Below, one piece after another: positions 34,401-49,400 of a stretch of DNA of 64,000 bases. The stretch lies in assembly GCF_028769735.1 (NCBI RefSeq), contig NC_088173.1, forward strand, positions 7,771,038-7,835,037. The letters are read 5' to 3'. The notes beneath the pieces were generated by a model. The model worked only from the letters and a program-made list of their open reading frames with translations. It had not been told where the DNA came from and made no database searches. This stretch comes from Zonotrichia leucophrys gambelii (Eukaryota; Chordata; Aves; Passeriformes; Passerellidae). Position 1 is the first letter of the stretch, and each line of letters begins with the position of its first letter. The position numbers and the translations under genes are program-made.

Positions 34401-37400
34401 AAACTGTTCATCAAAGCCAGTATCCTATTGCCTGCACACTGTTGTTTGAATTAAGCTGTTTCAAAAGTGTAAATGTGCCTGTTGAATGAGTTGGGACACA
34501 AAATCCCAGTAAAGGGTGCAGTTTTTTTGCAATAACTGTAAAACCTTTCAAACCAGAAACAAATATGAGAACCACAAGTAAAGATTGATAATGCCAGGTT
34601 GCCTCCTCATCTTCAGATTATTTCCACTATTTCTTATGCTTCTGCCCTGTTTTATGTCTCCTTGTAGGAAGAGATGAAGCCCAAATGTTTGCATAAGTTC
34701 CAGGCATGTTTAGTTGAAATGTGTGTTTGGTTTTTTACTCATATGAGGACAAATACACATGCAAGGAGCTCTTTTGGCCCTCATGAATGTAGTACAGTGA
34801 GGTCTTCTGTTTCCGTTTTGTATGGAACTTGACACTTCTCAAACATCTTACTTGGAGAGACTGGCATAAATCTATAAAGTTACTTTTGAAAAATGTTTGA
34901 TTTCAATGTGCCTAAACTTGTGGAACTTCTGTTTTCCAGTAAGAGGTTGTCAAGACCTATTAATTTTGTTGCACAATTTATAGAACTGTACAGGTGCTGT
35001 AAATTTGAGATTCTGTGTCTAGAACTCATTTGAAAGTCAGATTAAGAACTGTTGCAAAAGGTTTTAGTGTTGCCAAACCCATGTCAAGGTTTTTTATAGT
35101 TCTGAGATTATTTTAACCCTAAATCTTCTGACCCAGGCCTTATTCTTAAAGATTGCTGTTCATTTTCTGACATTTATTATCTGAGTTATTGTCATTAGGT
35201 TGTGGACTTTGTTTTTGGGATGACCTAATGTGTGCTTATGTAAATTGGATTGGGATTTCTAAAAGCTATTTTAAAAAATCTTAGTTTTAGGTTAATATTT
35301 ATTAATAATAGTGTTAAGTTTTAAATGCGTATCACATTTACTTCAAAGCAGTTTTTGTAAGCTAACAAAAAATGTATTGGATGTCTAAATTACTTAGAAG
35401 CAAATTGTATCTTTTCTAAGTATTAGCCAGATTGCCTGTCTGAAACCAGGCCCTAAAACACCAGTGAACTACAGGGAAGTGGCAGTTTCAGAATTCCTTC
35501 AGTGATTTGAGAGCTAAAATGAATCTTGTTTCAAAATTCTGGTCCCCTGCAATGATTGCAGTCTCATGTGCTATAATTCAGTATGCATATCTGTCTGAAA
35601 AATAAGATAGACTTCAACTGTGTCATGGGCTTTGCCTTTTCACCTGTTTGTAGGTGTAAGAACAGCAGGCATTCAGATTCTGTAAACAATTTCTTTTTCT
35701 TTTAGTATGTATATGCATTAACTTGGAAAACTTACATTGGAAATAATAGTTGTTTTTCTGTTATAACTACAAATCTAGCAGCTTGTTAATAGCTTGAAGT
35801 CATGATTTGGTAATTAAATTGTGACTTACTTATCCAGACTAAAAAGTCTTTAAAATATGCTTCTTCTTGTCACCTGGCTTGTTTAAAACAGGGAGGTACC
35901 CTCTTCAACAAAAAGAAGGCTTCATTGTGGTTCATTAATCTTTGGAGGGAGAGAAATTGCTTTTGTCTCTGCTGGTTTTTTCTTTTGTTAGGTTAGAGAA
36001 GAAACCCCTCTTGAGTCCAGAGCAATTCTGTAGTGTAGCATTCAAGACAGAGAAGATGATTTTTCCTTTTGCAGTGGCATTGCAAGTTGTTTAATGTTTT
36101 GATGAGTATCTTAGCTTTCTCATCTTGTATCTGAAAACTGATGATTGTAGCTATGCTTGTGGTCGTTTTGTTGCATTATTAAGTGATCAGCTGTATCTTC
36201 CCAATTGCTTCAGCATTCACAGTTTCTAATTATTTTTCCTTTGAAGCATCCTTCTACTGAAGCATCAGAAGAGCAGGATTCCTCACGGGCTTTAGCTAGA
36301 GAAGGTGAAAGTGCCATGCCTGTAAATAATTTCCGTAGGGACACAGCTTGTAGAGTTCTTCTTTATTGACTTTTTTTTCTTTTTTTTTAATTCTGGTTTT
36401 GTTGCTATTCTAGGGCTGTCCCTCTCTTGTGGGTTTTATTTTATATATTGTTTTCAATTTCCTAGGATAAATTTTAGCTCTTGAATTGATACTTCCATTT
36501 GGAAGCTTTGTCTCCTGCAAATTTGGAAGTATTCAATAGGATGTTTGGCAAACAGCATTTAAACTTGACAGACTTTTGGCTGGTGGTGGTCTATTCAGCA
36601 GCCATTTGGAGGCTCTACCTTGCAAATGCTAGCTTCAAGTGTCAAAAAACCAGTGAGAACTAGGAGGGTTCTGCCAATCTTGAGTTGAGGCCTAGGAGTG
36701 AGAAACTTTGAAGATAATCACATCAGCAAAGCTGCACTTGGTAAGTAAAATTCTGTCAAATTTACATGTAGTCAGAGGTAGCTGCATGTTTGTTTGCAGA
36801 TGGTCAGACCTTTGGGAAGAGAAATTAAATGTGCACTGCTAGACCTAAAATTACTTTTAGAATTAGAAAGCTCTGTGTAGGAAAGGTTAATATTGCTATT
36901 TAGTGAGCTGTATTGTAATTTAAGAAATTGCAGGAGTTCAAAGTAAAAAAATCCAATTTAATAATTTTTAGCTTTATATGAAAATTAAAGAAATATTGTG
37001 CTGCTGTTACAGAGAAATTATAACGGCCCTTCAAATTTAATACACCAATTTTAGTAACAAAAGAAATACTTTGAAAGTAAAATCCTTACACTGTGTTTTT
37101 TAGTAGTTTAGAGATTATTCAAAATTTGAAGTTTAGTGAAGACTTGCTCCAAACCTCCATTATTAAGATGTTAAGTCTTGGAAAGCATTTACAATATGTC
37201 CACTTGGTGTCTGTGTGCTGTCAGTGTGAGGGCAGTGTATGTGTGCATTTCAACCTACCAGTTTCTGAGCTGTCTCTTTTCTTCTCTTTTCTGTGCCTTT
37301 GAGAGCTGCAACTAGATACATTCAAACCAAAAAGAATACAAGTTTTTCATAGGAATCATTGGAGAAATTGGGTTTTGTAGTGAATTGTGATCAGTTTAAG

Positions 37401-40400
37401 CCTTTAAAGCAAGTTCACCAATCTTCTTAAAAACATCCTGTCATTTAAGGAGGCAAAGAGTCCAAGCAGGAATTCTTGAGTTAAGTTCTTTGGTTTGTAT
37501 GAGGTTGCAGGTCTGACATAATGATTTCTCTGTTCTATAACTGCTTTATTTTACATTTATTTGTTTTTTCTCTTTTGCTCTGCTTCTTTTGTCACAGAGG
37601 CCTTGCATATTTCTTTTCACAATCAACTGACCAGTAAACTGCACAAATTTGTGGGGAGTGAGGGGGATGTGTATTTTTTTCTTGCATTTTACCAGCATCC
37701 AGTGCCTGTGTCCATCACAAATGGATTTTTACTTTTTTAAAAGAAAGGCACTTAAAAGCAATCTATTTGCTCTCGAAGGAATGAGATAGCTACAGGTTAT
37801 ACTTAAGTAAATTCATATTTACCAAAAAGAGGTGTTCACTATCACATTTTCATTTATTAAGTTCATTGTGTGTCTTACGTCTGTTGGCTCTTTCTAGCCA
37901 TCTGTTTAGTTCTGCTGTCATCCTAGGGGGTTTTAGTCTGTGTAGGCTTTCAAAAAATACTTACTGGCAGAGTCTTCAGAAATTTGATCTGAAAGATAAA
38001 GTATTGCAGATTCAATAACTTATGAGAGTAGTGTTTTACAGTATCATTAATGTGGAGGCATAACTTGATGGAACAAATGACATTCAGCAGGTCAGGTTCC
38101 TTAGTTTGTTTAGTTTGTAAAATGCCTTGGGTGTACTCTGAGTTTTTTATGATCTCTGGCTTGCCTGTTTCAAATATATCTGATATTGTTGAGGAGAAAA
38201 TAATTACTATTGTCACTAATTTCCTTTTGTAATGTGTTCTGGACAGTGCTTCTAGAAGTATGTTCTTCTGACACAGCCATTACGATTTTTTTTGTGGTAA
38301 TAGTTTATGGAGCATAATACTTGCAAGTTTTTTGATTATTAGTTGAATTGTAATTTGAATTTACAATGCTGTTAATTCTCTTTCAAAAAGACAGTGTATG
38401 GCCGTACTCTCCTAGGACAGTAATGGGGAGGGAGTTTTAGGGTTAAAAAAAAGAATATGTATAGGAAGAATTTTTTTAATTGGAGACTATTTCTTGAACT
38501 AGAGAGATTAATTTTCTTCTTAATAGATAGAAGTGAATATAAAGATAAGACCAAAGAAGGCATACTTAGTGCAAAAGCTTTATTAGTTGAAACCAGATTA
38601 GTTCATCTTGGTGTAAAAATTGGGTTGAACATCTTATGTAATACTAGAGAAATATGAACATAATACTAGAGAAATATGTACTTTCTTATGGGTTAGAATT
38701 TCCATGCATATTTAAATAATGTACATGTAGCAAAGCCTGTGAGGCTCTAAGGTTCCTTACTTGTGTTTCTCCTATAACAGGAGAGAGCCTTTCAAAGATT
38801 CGAAGAATAGGTAAGCAAAAGATTGCTGTCAGTGTTTGGTGGGAATTGGGCCTCTGATTTCAGTCTGTTCCCTTGGTGTCAAAAAGCAGTCAAAGTTTTA
38901 TTGCTTGCTTCTGTGCTGTGATGTTGTAAGAGAAAAGATTTTGTGGGCATCTTAACTGAGTGTAGCTAAACTTGGATGCTGCTGTAGCAAAGAGAAGATA
39001 GCTTAGGAATGCTGGAGTTCTTAATGTTTTCTTGCAAATTTCTTTGGCATCTCTTTGTGTCTGGATTGTTATACCTCACTTCTCTCTTCCTTTTCTTTTC
39101 AAATTCTCTGTGTAACACTTAGAGGTGTGATAGCTCTTGGAGCTGCTGTTACACACACCTTTCTCAGGTGTCACTGTGGTCTTCAGCACATGAAAGTAGG
39201 ACAAAATTGTGCCTGGAGTGTTAGCCTACTGTTTCATGAGGCAGCAAAAGCAGTTTAATGACTTGGTGTGGTCAAAAGGGATGGTCCTGTGCTCTTTCTT
39301 GTGCTAATGTACAGAAAGTTGTTATTCTTTTTTCCTTGGTTAATTATCTACAGGTTTGGTGAGCTGAATTGGCACACAGAAGAGTTACCAGAGACAGGAG
39401 TATGTAGCTGAGAGAAGGGGATGGAAAGACTGCCACCTGATTGGCATCAGTGTCAAGAATTGGCTATTTCCTGTTTGGGGACCTTCATTTTTTGAGAACT
39501 GTTCAGTGCAAATAATACAGCCAGCCACTTATTTCTTTCCCTGGTGGCTGCTGACTGTCTCTACCTGGCCCTGTAAAACAAACCAAAAAACTCACAAGAA
39601 ACCTGAAAAAAACCCTCTCACCAATGAACAAACAAAACCTTTCCTACCTCTTGCTCTCTGTATCACAAAAAACTTGAGGCTTGAAAATAAAGTTCTGTTT
39701 TCTAGAGGTAGGTGTTCACTCATATGTGTATTTCAAAAAGCAATGATCAGCTCTTAGAACTTTTGATTTGAATAAAAGACTAAAAATAAGGATGACTTTT
39801 TGGGGACCTAAATACCTCTTTAGGATAGTGTCAGTTCTTGACTGCTGTTAGACTGAAATAATGCCAGTGCTACTGTGCATTTTGCTATAGTACTTTTGAC
39901 CTTAATAGAAATCTGGTCATAGGAAACCGTGTAAAGCTGAGATGGATTTTGCTATTCAAAGGAGACTGTTTCTTTTTTAATTTTTAAATCCCCTAACTTC
40001 CTTCCCTTTTCGTTTGTAATATGCCTATTAGTGGACACAGTTTAACTGGTCTGCAACAGTTTCATTTCTTTGTGCTGGTGTTTTTAATTCCCTCTGTAGG
40101 AAGTCTTCGGTCTTGCAGTTCATCAGACTGCTTTAGTAAAGTGATGCCTCCAAGGAAAAAGAGGAGACCTGCAGCAGGAGATGATTTATCTGCTAAGAAA
40201 AGTAGACATGATGGGTATGTCATCTTACCATGAGCTAAGACTGATGGAATATCTAAAGTTGAAGAGCTGATATATCATGTGTTTAAATACTAATGGAAAT
40301 AATATTGAAATTTACTTGGTTTCTCTGTGTGGAACCATAGCTGGTGATTGAACTGTGGGATATTGATAAGTATATGTAGCTTCAGTTTGCATCACACCTT

Positions 40401-43400
40401 TATCTAGACATACAAGAAACATGTAGGAAACTTTTCCTTGCTCTAGTTGCCAGCTATGAAGATATGTACTTGTTTGTTCAAAACCAACTTCTAAGAGATA
40501 CAGTACTATTTTCTCATTTACGTGCATAAGGTCTAGATTGGCTGTTATCAATCTCTAGCCTGTCAAAAAAGGGAATGTAGTTATAGTCCACTCAGCTCTT
40601 AAAGTCCTGCTAGTCTCTCCCTGTTATGTTGTGATTTAACACTGAACATAGAAGGGAAATTGCCCAGGTAAGGTGACAGCCAGTGGTTCAACAGTTACTG
40701 AGGGGCTTCTCACTGGACAGCAGAAGCCAAACAGGTTAAAGAGAGTGCATGAGCAGTGTACTCTTTTGGCATGAAGTATTGGATAGCTGAGATCTCTGCA
40801 AGTAGTGGATTTCCAGTAGTGTAGTGAGTCATTTAGAAAGCATTGAATGTGCTCAGGGTGTGCAAAAATCACTATTTATGTGGACTAAATTCAGAACTTG
40901 AGGCTGTATAGAACTGCACACTCCTGCATGATAGATGCAGGACTGCTGTGATGTTGAATAGTGGCTGATACAACTGGAAAGTTTGCTTGGCACTGCATCA
41001 ATCAGTAGAATTTGAGCTCTATTATACTCATGTGTTACTGACATCCCAGAAAACACACACTTCCATGGCAGGTACCTTCAGGGAGGTTAAAAGAGGCATT
41101 TTTCTCCAAACTGTCAGCCTGAAATCAGCCTAAGTTCTCTCCTTTTTATACTCTAGCATGAGTAAGAAAAATACTGGTAGCCAAATTAGGCCTCTGGTCA
41201 TGCCCCTATAACTCCATTGTGTTTAATAGGGTTGCACAACTGTAACTGCACTGGAATTTATTAAATGATCTGTTGATGCAGAAGAAAGAGATTTCAACTC
41301 TCTTTCATTGCATTGTAACACTAACTAGAACAAAAAAGCTGTTCATGTCCTTAATATTTTTTGTTCCTTTTCAGAAATAATGAAAAGTAAAAGGTAAATA
41401 GTTGATAGAGGGTATTACAGGTTATTCACAGATAGGCATACAATGTGGAAGCAATACAAAGACAGACCCTTTCTAGAATATAGAGAGATTCATAAAACTG
41501 GGCTCTACCTACCTTAGCCAAGACACTGATGATAGAAAAAAGCAACCCCCTAAAAAGTAAGCTTGCATGTAAGTAAGAAATACTGGTTTGTGTAATTACA
41601 TAAGAAAATTATAAAAACCTGATTTTTTGCTCTCTGAATACTGGATATTTCATCATTTTTAAGAGCTTGTTGCAAATGTAATTTGAAGGATTTGTTATTA
41701 TCTGCCTCTCAGTTTATAACTAATGGATCTAGTCTTCATTTTACTGCCATGTCAGTCTTTATTAAAGGGAAGATTTCAGCCTGCTTTTAGAATTGGAGGA
41801 GAAACCAGATCTGCTAGTCATGAGCCATGGGGTAATATCCTCTGATGTGGTTCCAGTTTTTATCTGACTGACTTCCTATAAAGGTTTTTGAGCTTTCTCT
41901 GTTTTCCAGAGTGTTTATTTTGTTTTTGTCTTCAAGAAAACAGTTTTTTATTTCAGCATGACTGGCAATATGAAATTATTTGCTGGACATTCAGCCTGGT
42001 CTTGAAGTTGTATTTTCTTTCAAGGAAGAATTTTTACCCCTGTAATCTTCTTGAATGAGTTAGTCAAAACACAGTCTCCTACTTCCATGCTTGTTTTGGT
42101 CAGGTGGAGTTCATACCTGCCAAGGTTAGTTTTTGGATCAGACATCTCAGTTAGCTGAGCAGAAATCAGTCTGAAATCAGGAAACTCTGCAGCAGTGTTC
42201 TGTAGCATGCCTAGTTTACAAAGCCAGTTCTGCTTACATTGTGTGCAGAGAATGCTATATACAGTAAAAAGAGTATAGTGGAATACCAGTTTATAGAATA
42301 AGGGTCTCCTAGGCCCAGTTCTCAGCTTCTGTTTTAGAGACATACTTCTTAGAAGCTGCATTCTAGTAACTCAGGATAAGCCTTCACAGGACATTAGTCT
42401 GTGTGGATTCTGTATTAAGTGAAGAAAGGAGGTCACTGAAGAGCTACACATTCCTCTCCAGAAGAGCCCCTCTTTCCTAACAGAAGTGAGTTGTCATTTC
42501 AAATGCTTAATGGGATGACATACATTTTTGTGTGTTTCTCAGCTACAGTGGCATACTTATAGGGTCAACATTAACAAATTCAGTAATTCAAAGTCTCCTG
42601 TTTGTTCTCAGTGGAAAAATACTGGGTGGTAGTCCAAAGATTTTCAAGGGATGTCATCATTAATGGTGTTACTGCAACTGAGACTGAAGGTTGATGATTT
42701 TTTCTGGTTTGTCCATTATAAAAATATGGGGTTTTTCAATCTGTAATGGAGTGCTTTGTTGGGTGATATTTTCAGTCTTCACTAATTTTTATTCATTCCT
42801 ATAATCTCTTCAAATCTGATAGGAATATTTTTAGATATGCCTTCTTCCATAAAGTTTCTTTCAGCAGGCCTCTATGCTGAAAGAGAAGATAGTTTCTAAA
42901 GACTCTTCCAGTTATAAACCTAAACAGGTCTTACACCCTTAATTTCAAGCTGGTAGGAATACAGCCTCATCTCAGAAGTACTAGTGGAATGCACAGGCAA
43001 TCAAGGAAAAACATTTATAGGAAGCAATCTAGTTGTGAAATTATTTGGAAATGCTGATCTAGTGCATAAACTGATTATAGAAGACTCCAAGCATGTTCAT
43101 TAGTATTGCACCCTTACATAATAAGAACTTGAATTTTCTTAATTAGTGTTTCTAGCATCACCATGAACCATGCATGAATGCAGCGTTTCAGTGGGAGGAA
43201 ATTTTTATACCAGATGACGAATAATAAAAAGAACTCAATGCTCTGTAGATAACAGTAAGAGTTATCTTGCCTTAAAGAATAGCTGTTGGAAGTAAACAGT
43301 TGAGCATGTGCTAACTTGAACATAATCACTTGAAGACTTCGTTTGTATTTTCATCTCAGTATCACAGTCTTGACTTTATTGTACTTAAAGCTGTCACAGT

Positions 43401-46400
43401 ATAGAGTATTCTCAAATTGGAGTTAAAATTGCATTTTCTGTACATTGTTCTTCCATCACTATGTTAAGCATCTTCAGAAAGGTAAAGCAAGATTCATGTA
43501 AATATACTTGCTAGGTAAAATGATAGTCCTCACTGGGTAATTGTTTTATGCTCCTTATCTGTTACACCATATCTAGCCAAATAGGGAAAAATGAGCTGTT
43601 TAATATAATGTCTTATGTTTTGACAGTCTCATTTAAAAAGTAATTCTACTCCTTATTCTGGAATCACACTGAGGGCAAAAGCCTTGAAATAATGGGTATT
43701 GTCACTTTAGGAGGATGAAAACTAGGAATATTTACCTACTTCCCTAAAATTTAGGTTTTCAAACAATTAGATAAATGTTTTCAATGAATTTACCTTTATG
43801 TGTGTAGGAAGCACAAAAGGGCCTACTAACATGAAAAATAGGTTTTCTCTATTGAATCGTAAACTCCATATTCTGTGTGGAAAAATGCAGTTTTTGAAAA
43901 CAGAGTGTCATTAACATAAGATGTACTAACTTCCAAAGTTTTCAAAACCTTTGGTGTTGAGAGTTGGTTTGGTTTTTGTTCTGCTGTTGTTTACTATCTG
44001 GTTAGGTCCTGCCCCATGCAGACCACCTGTGTTCCCAGCTGTCATAGATGTGTAGATCTTTTTGCTTGAAGTAGGGGTTTTCAGGAACACACAAGCATAA
44101 TTTTTCCTTTTTCTATAGCTTTTCAGTGCACTTCACTTAAACTGGACATGTGACTATCAGCATGTGTGTTGTTACACATACTGCTCATTAAGTAAGCCTG
44201 ATAAAGTTCCAAACATTTAACAGTTTAGGAATGATTGTAAGTCTTTAAACAAGGAGACATAAGGTATATTCATTCATAAAACTTAACAGTCAAGTTAGTC
44301 CTGAGGGTTGCTTTAAACTGTTTTTGTCATGTCTTGTAAATTGCAAAACATCTCTTCTCCCACCCTTCTGTTTCTACTGCAGATTTTATGAAACTATTGC
44401 AGAATCATAATTGTGGGTGAATAGATAAGGCTTTATTAAAGTATGTTCATTGTGCTGCATTGATGAAAATTCTCAGCCAAAATTGAAAATTAATTAGTAT
44501 TAATGGAAGTAGTGTGGGGCATCTTCTTCAATCAAAAATTGGCATGTTTTGAAAAAAAAAGTTATCTGGAAGCAATTAGTTACTTAGCTCAAAACTCAAA
44601 CAAAATTCAGTAAAGATTTTGACTAAGTTCTGGTTGCTTAGAAACAAAGTTCTGTTGGTGAATTTCTTGATGTCTTCATTCAGTAAGCACTGACCTTCTG
44701 AAATAACCAGGCTGTACATCTTCATGAGAGACTTTTGACTTACCATAATAAAACATAGCTTTTTTTCCCCTTCCCTTTTGATCTTCTTTTTCCTCTTCAG
44801 TGGATTATTACCAGCTTCCACCATGAAGAGAATGTTTTGTGTGACCTAAGCTCCATGTTTTCACTGATCTTGGTTGGAATATTCTGGAGGTACACAGCCC
44901 AGAGTTGGTGCACTAACAGGGGCTGTGGCTGGAGCTTTAACCAGCTCCAGTACAAGTGAAACATGCTCAGAGCAGCAGATAACCCAGCTTTGAGGACTGC
45001 AGTGGGTTGAAGAGAATTGCCCTTACCTTGTTCTTTTTGCTGGCAGCAGCCATCAACTTTTACAGTCACTTGCCTAGTCACCTCATTAAAGTTGGATGGA
45101 ATTTTCATGCTTTTGTTTTCCCACCAAATTAGTTAGGAAGAGAAGAAGATAATCTGGAAAAGATGTGGACCATGTATTTAAAGTTCCCACAAAGTGTGAA
45201 GGGCCTCGACACTCAGTTTTAATTTTTTTTGGTGGTTGTTGATGCTTGCCTATAGCACTTCCAGTTATAAACTACATTGTCTTATCTTTTTTGCTGGTAT
45301 ATTACAGTTCCCTAGCTCGCATGAATATTTCATATATATGTTTGAACATGGATGTTATGAGTCAGCCATTAGGTCACGGTGGAGGTGCAAGCATCTCTGA
45401 GAAAATTATTACATTTTGATGTGGTTAAGTAACTGAAATCACTTTTACAGAATTTAGACAGGTTATCTCATGTTGCTTTTGCCCTGCCCTGTCCCACATT
45501 CTTTCCTCTCTCTAGCTGATGAAATGGCTGTTAGAAAGAGATAATAATTAAAAAAAAAAAAACTAAATGCTCCTTACAGGGATATTTATTACAAATAACT
45601 TGTATATTGCTGTCACTGACACAGTGTCATGCTAAACTAAAAAAAAAAAAAAAAAAGCTATTTTTCAAGAAGATTTTTCTGAGTTATTTTTTAATTTTTT
45701 ATTGTGTGTTTCATGTGTGTTTCATCTTAGAGGTAAATACAAACTTAGCCTGTAAGTAATACTTTTCTTTTTTTTTCCTGTTGCTGATGGATATTCCCGT
45801 CATGAGTCAGAAATGGAAGGGTAATTCTAAAGGCAAATGTTCTGAGTTTGGTATTGTATGGTAGTGATGGATGTAGCAAACATTCTGGGATAAAACTGTG
45901 CTTGCACCTTTCTAACTGATGGTGGAGAAAATGCCCTTAGCAATCCTGTTTCGGTGCCAGCATTCTTTGGCAGTGTGCAAATTCTAGTACCAAAAGTGCC
46001 AGGTGTATTCATTTGCTCTTCCTGTATGGAAGGCATCTTTTTGAGTTTTTTACTTTTCCCCTGTGCCTTGCCTGCTCTCACCCTTCCCTGCCCCCCCCCC
46101 TTTTTTTTCCATTTTTTTGTGAGCAGTGTGTTGTTTCACATCTGGTGTGTGACTGACACTTTGCTGACAGTTTCCCGTGACTGGCAGTTTCCTTTTACAG
46201 ACCATTGATATAGAAGCAAATTACTAAGCAGAACGGGGTTGGCATAATGGTTGTGCATCTGTTTAAAAGTACTGGTGCTGGTCATCTTGATGAAGCTGTG
46301 AGCCATTGACCACTTGCTGTTTGTGAGATCTGTTCATTAGATGTGTGGTACTCCCAAAGTATTCAGATATCTACCCTGTGCACTCTGGCAATGTGTTTTT

Positions 46401-49400
46401 CTGCATAGCAAGAGATACTGTCATTAGAACAAAGACAAGGCACATCATCTTGCAGTAAATACTGAGAAATTCCACAGAGATGAGGAATACTGCAAGATAT
46501 AAAATGGATGCCAGATGTGTCTGGAAGTTTGTGTTTTTCTCCTCTGTAAATATGGTTCTTGAGGTAATCAAATCCATATTCATCATAATTCAGGGGATGT
46601 AGTCCTTGAAAAGAGCTTTACTCTGTGCCACAAGATTGAACCAAGTTGTCCTAGGCTGAGTAATCTCAGGTACTTGTCTACTTGTTTGCATCTCCCCACT
46701 CATCTTGTTTCCCTAGGCACTTCAGAGATTAGGAGTCTCTTGCTAGTAGGAATAGCTGGCTTGGCTAGGCTGGGGGGAGACTCTCATTTAATGTTTGGAG
46801 TAAGCAGGGAAAGAAAAGGGTTTGTCTTTATACATGAGATCACTAATTCTGGCTGTGCATAGTCTGTTTTCATTATAAACGTGATACAGCGTCATCTGCA
46901 CTGTTAATGCATGTCTGACTAATTAGCTTATAGCAGAAATTGGGATAATATTTCAAGATTGTATCCCTTTTGACTTTAGTTTCTGAACTTGTCAACTGGC
47001 AATATCTGTAGTCAGTTCTGGTTTCTCAAAAATCAAACTCCAGTGGTGGGGTATTGAGCTTTTTGAACAATCGTAAGTTTGAGGCAAGACCATTTTCATT
47101 GGAGTTACTTGGCCGTATGTTGGGCACATGGACTTAATTTATTATTGCTGTTTCCTGCAGTTCCTGAACTGTGACCTTAGCCCTTAAGACAAGTGACTTG
47201 CAATCTCATATCAGTTGTCTGAAATTCTTCTGCTATGTGCAGATACAGAGAATGTATAAAAAGGGCTGGTTTTTTCTGTTCTTGCTCACCATTCCTGTTT
47301 CCATACTGCTGGCACCGATGTCTTGTTTCAGGCTGCAGTATCTAGCTCTGCCATTTGTAGATGCAGGATACCTTTTTTTCTAAAATACCTGAATGACTTA
47401 CAGCTCTGTCAATAAGTCTGTTTCTTGAGAGTTCCTTCTTAAATGCACTGTTTGCATACTGACAGCTTAATGTGTTGATGACTTACATGAACAAGCAGGG
47501 CAAGACAATTGGTTATCATCCCTTTGTAAGAAAAAGCATTGAGTCTTGTGATAAATAACTTTCTTTGTGAACCTTGTTAGCTTTGCCATGTCTTCAATCC
47601 CAGCAGTACTTTTACAGACTTCTTGAATAAAGAGAATAGAATAAAGATGTTGACTAGCTCCTGCTACAGTTTCCAACTTGTATTCTACTTGGTGTTTGTC
47701 ACGTTTGTTTGTGACAAAAAAGGGGATACTGAATAATTAAGACTTTTGCCGAAGTGGCAGAATGCCTCCTTTCTTTGTCTTGATTGCTCTGAATTCAGAG
47801 TACTCTAAAAATTATTGGATAGGTCTTTCATAATCACAGTTCATTTTGCAAGTGTAAAAATGTTATCAGACCTATTTAAAAAAATTTATTCCAACTCAGT
47901 CTTATACCTTCTGGATTAGCTCTTACTGAGCGATGCTGTCAGCCTTTTCCTTTGCAGCTTCAGTAAAGCTTATGCAAAATAGATAATTCAAATAGGAAAA
48001 GAGTGTTTTCAAAATGAAAAAACCCCAAACCTAAAATTGTGAGTATATGAATGTGTTTGGAACACATATGGCTGACATTTCTATGCAGTGTTCCAGTTTG
48101 TTGTAGATCGGTGTGTTTCAGTACAGTGTCAGTTTTTCATAAGAAATTTCTTAAGAGCCTCATTTGTATTTTTCTTCCAATTAGCAATTTATCATTTTGT
48201 TCTGACTAGTATTACTTTTCTAAAGGTTAGCTGCTTTTAGGGAACTATGACAGTAAACATGAAATATTTCTTTGAATTCCTGTCAGAATGATCTGTGTGC
48301 TGTTAAATTCTAGCTACGCTTCCTCACAGCTGATAGCTGAGCTAGGTGGAGGATAGTGAGATCAGTGTCTTCTAAGCACCTAAATCTAGGTGTCTTTTAC
48401 ATGTCTTTCTAGAAGGACAAAACAGTGATGAAGTCAGCTCCAAATTAATTTCATTATTCAAATGGTTTCAAAATTCTCCTTGAACCAGTTAGCCACTTCA
48501 TTGTCTTCCCCCATCAGGATTTGACATTGTGAGAGGAAAGTCTGCATGCTTGGAACACTTACAGAGCTGTTCTTGGCTAGCTCCTCTAGACTAAACCATT
48601 TATTTGTTGCTCTTTTCAGCCTTTGAGCCCATGCTCTGAAGAGTGGTGGAAATGGATCAGAGAATGCGAATGCAGCAGTGGATAACTACTTGGACTGCTG
48701 AGTCTCTTTCCTCTAGCAGACACAAATGATATTGTGCCTGTTTCAGAAGGTCTAACTGAGGGAGTGACCCTTCACATTCTGTCATATTCTCTGAGCTTTA
48801 GGTGTTTCAGATAGTAAATTTGTTTCCTTACTGTAGTTAAAATTCCTTACACTTCTTGTTGAAGGAGAAGAGCATTACCCTGCTGGTAGTCTCTAGGGGA
48901 AGGAGCCAGCTTTTCAGATGGTTCTGTATTCCATGATGAATGACATCCCTTGAGGTATTGTCTATGAGGACTTTCAATCTTTTTTTTCTGTGATTCTTTC
49001 ATGTTACCAACTTACTGGCTTTAGAATAATGTAAGTGTAGGTCTTGTCTCTTTTGGTCTTTATGCTTTTTGTATAATCTTTTCGAGGCAGCAAAAAGAGT
49101 GTTTGCAGTTTTCTTTAGTTAATAATTCAAAGTGCACCTAGAGGTAGGACCTGTGTTGACTGTGACATGGAATTACTCTGGCCATAGACCCACAGCTGGA
49201 TTGCAGCCCATCAGCTGTCTGTGGTGACTGGTGGTGTAAGGCAAGGCCTTACTGTGAACTTTTACAGAACAGTTTGGGGTTGAATTTGAACTGACCTATA
49301 TTCATTTTAGGGGAAGGTCATTACATGGGTAATGATTATAAGTCAGTGGAAATATGACAGAGTGAGCAAACCAAGTATTTAGTGTCATTGATTCTTAAGC

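Noticed and set aside
36247..36304. Exon-like 58-nt block in DCUN1D4 intron 3 (ttgaag acceptor, GAAG|gtgaaa donor)
   Set aside because: Length is not a multiple of three, the phase from exon 3 gives a stop within five codons, and the acceptor lacks a good CAG. A poison exon cannot be excluded, but support is too thin.
45550..45656. A-runs considered as the tail of a processed pseudogene
   Set aside because: No upstream exon-derived sequence and no target-site duplication visible.
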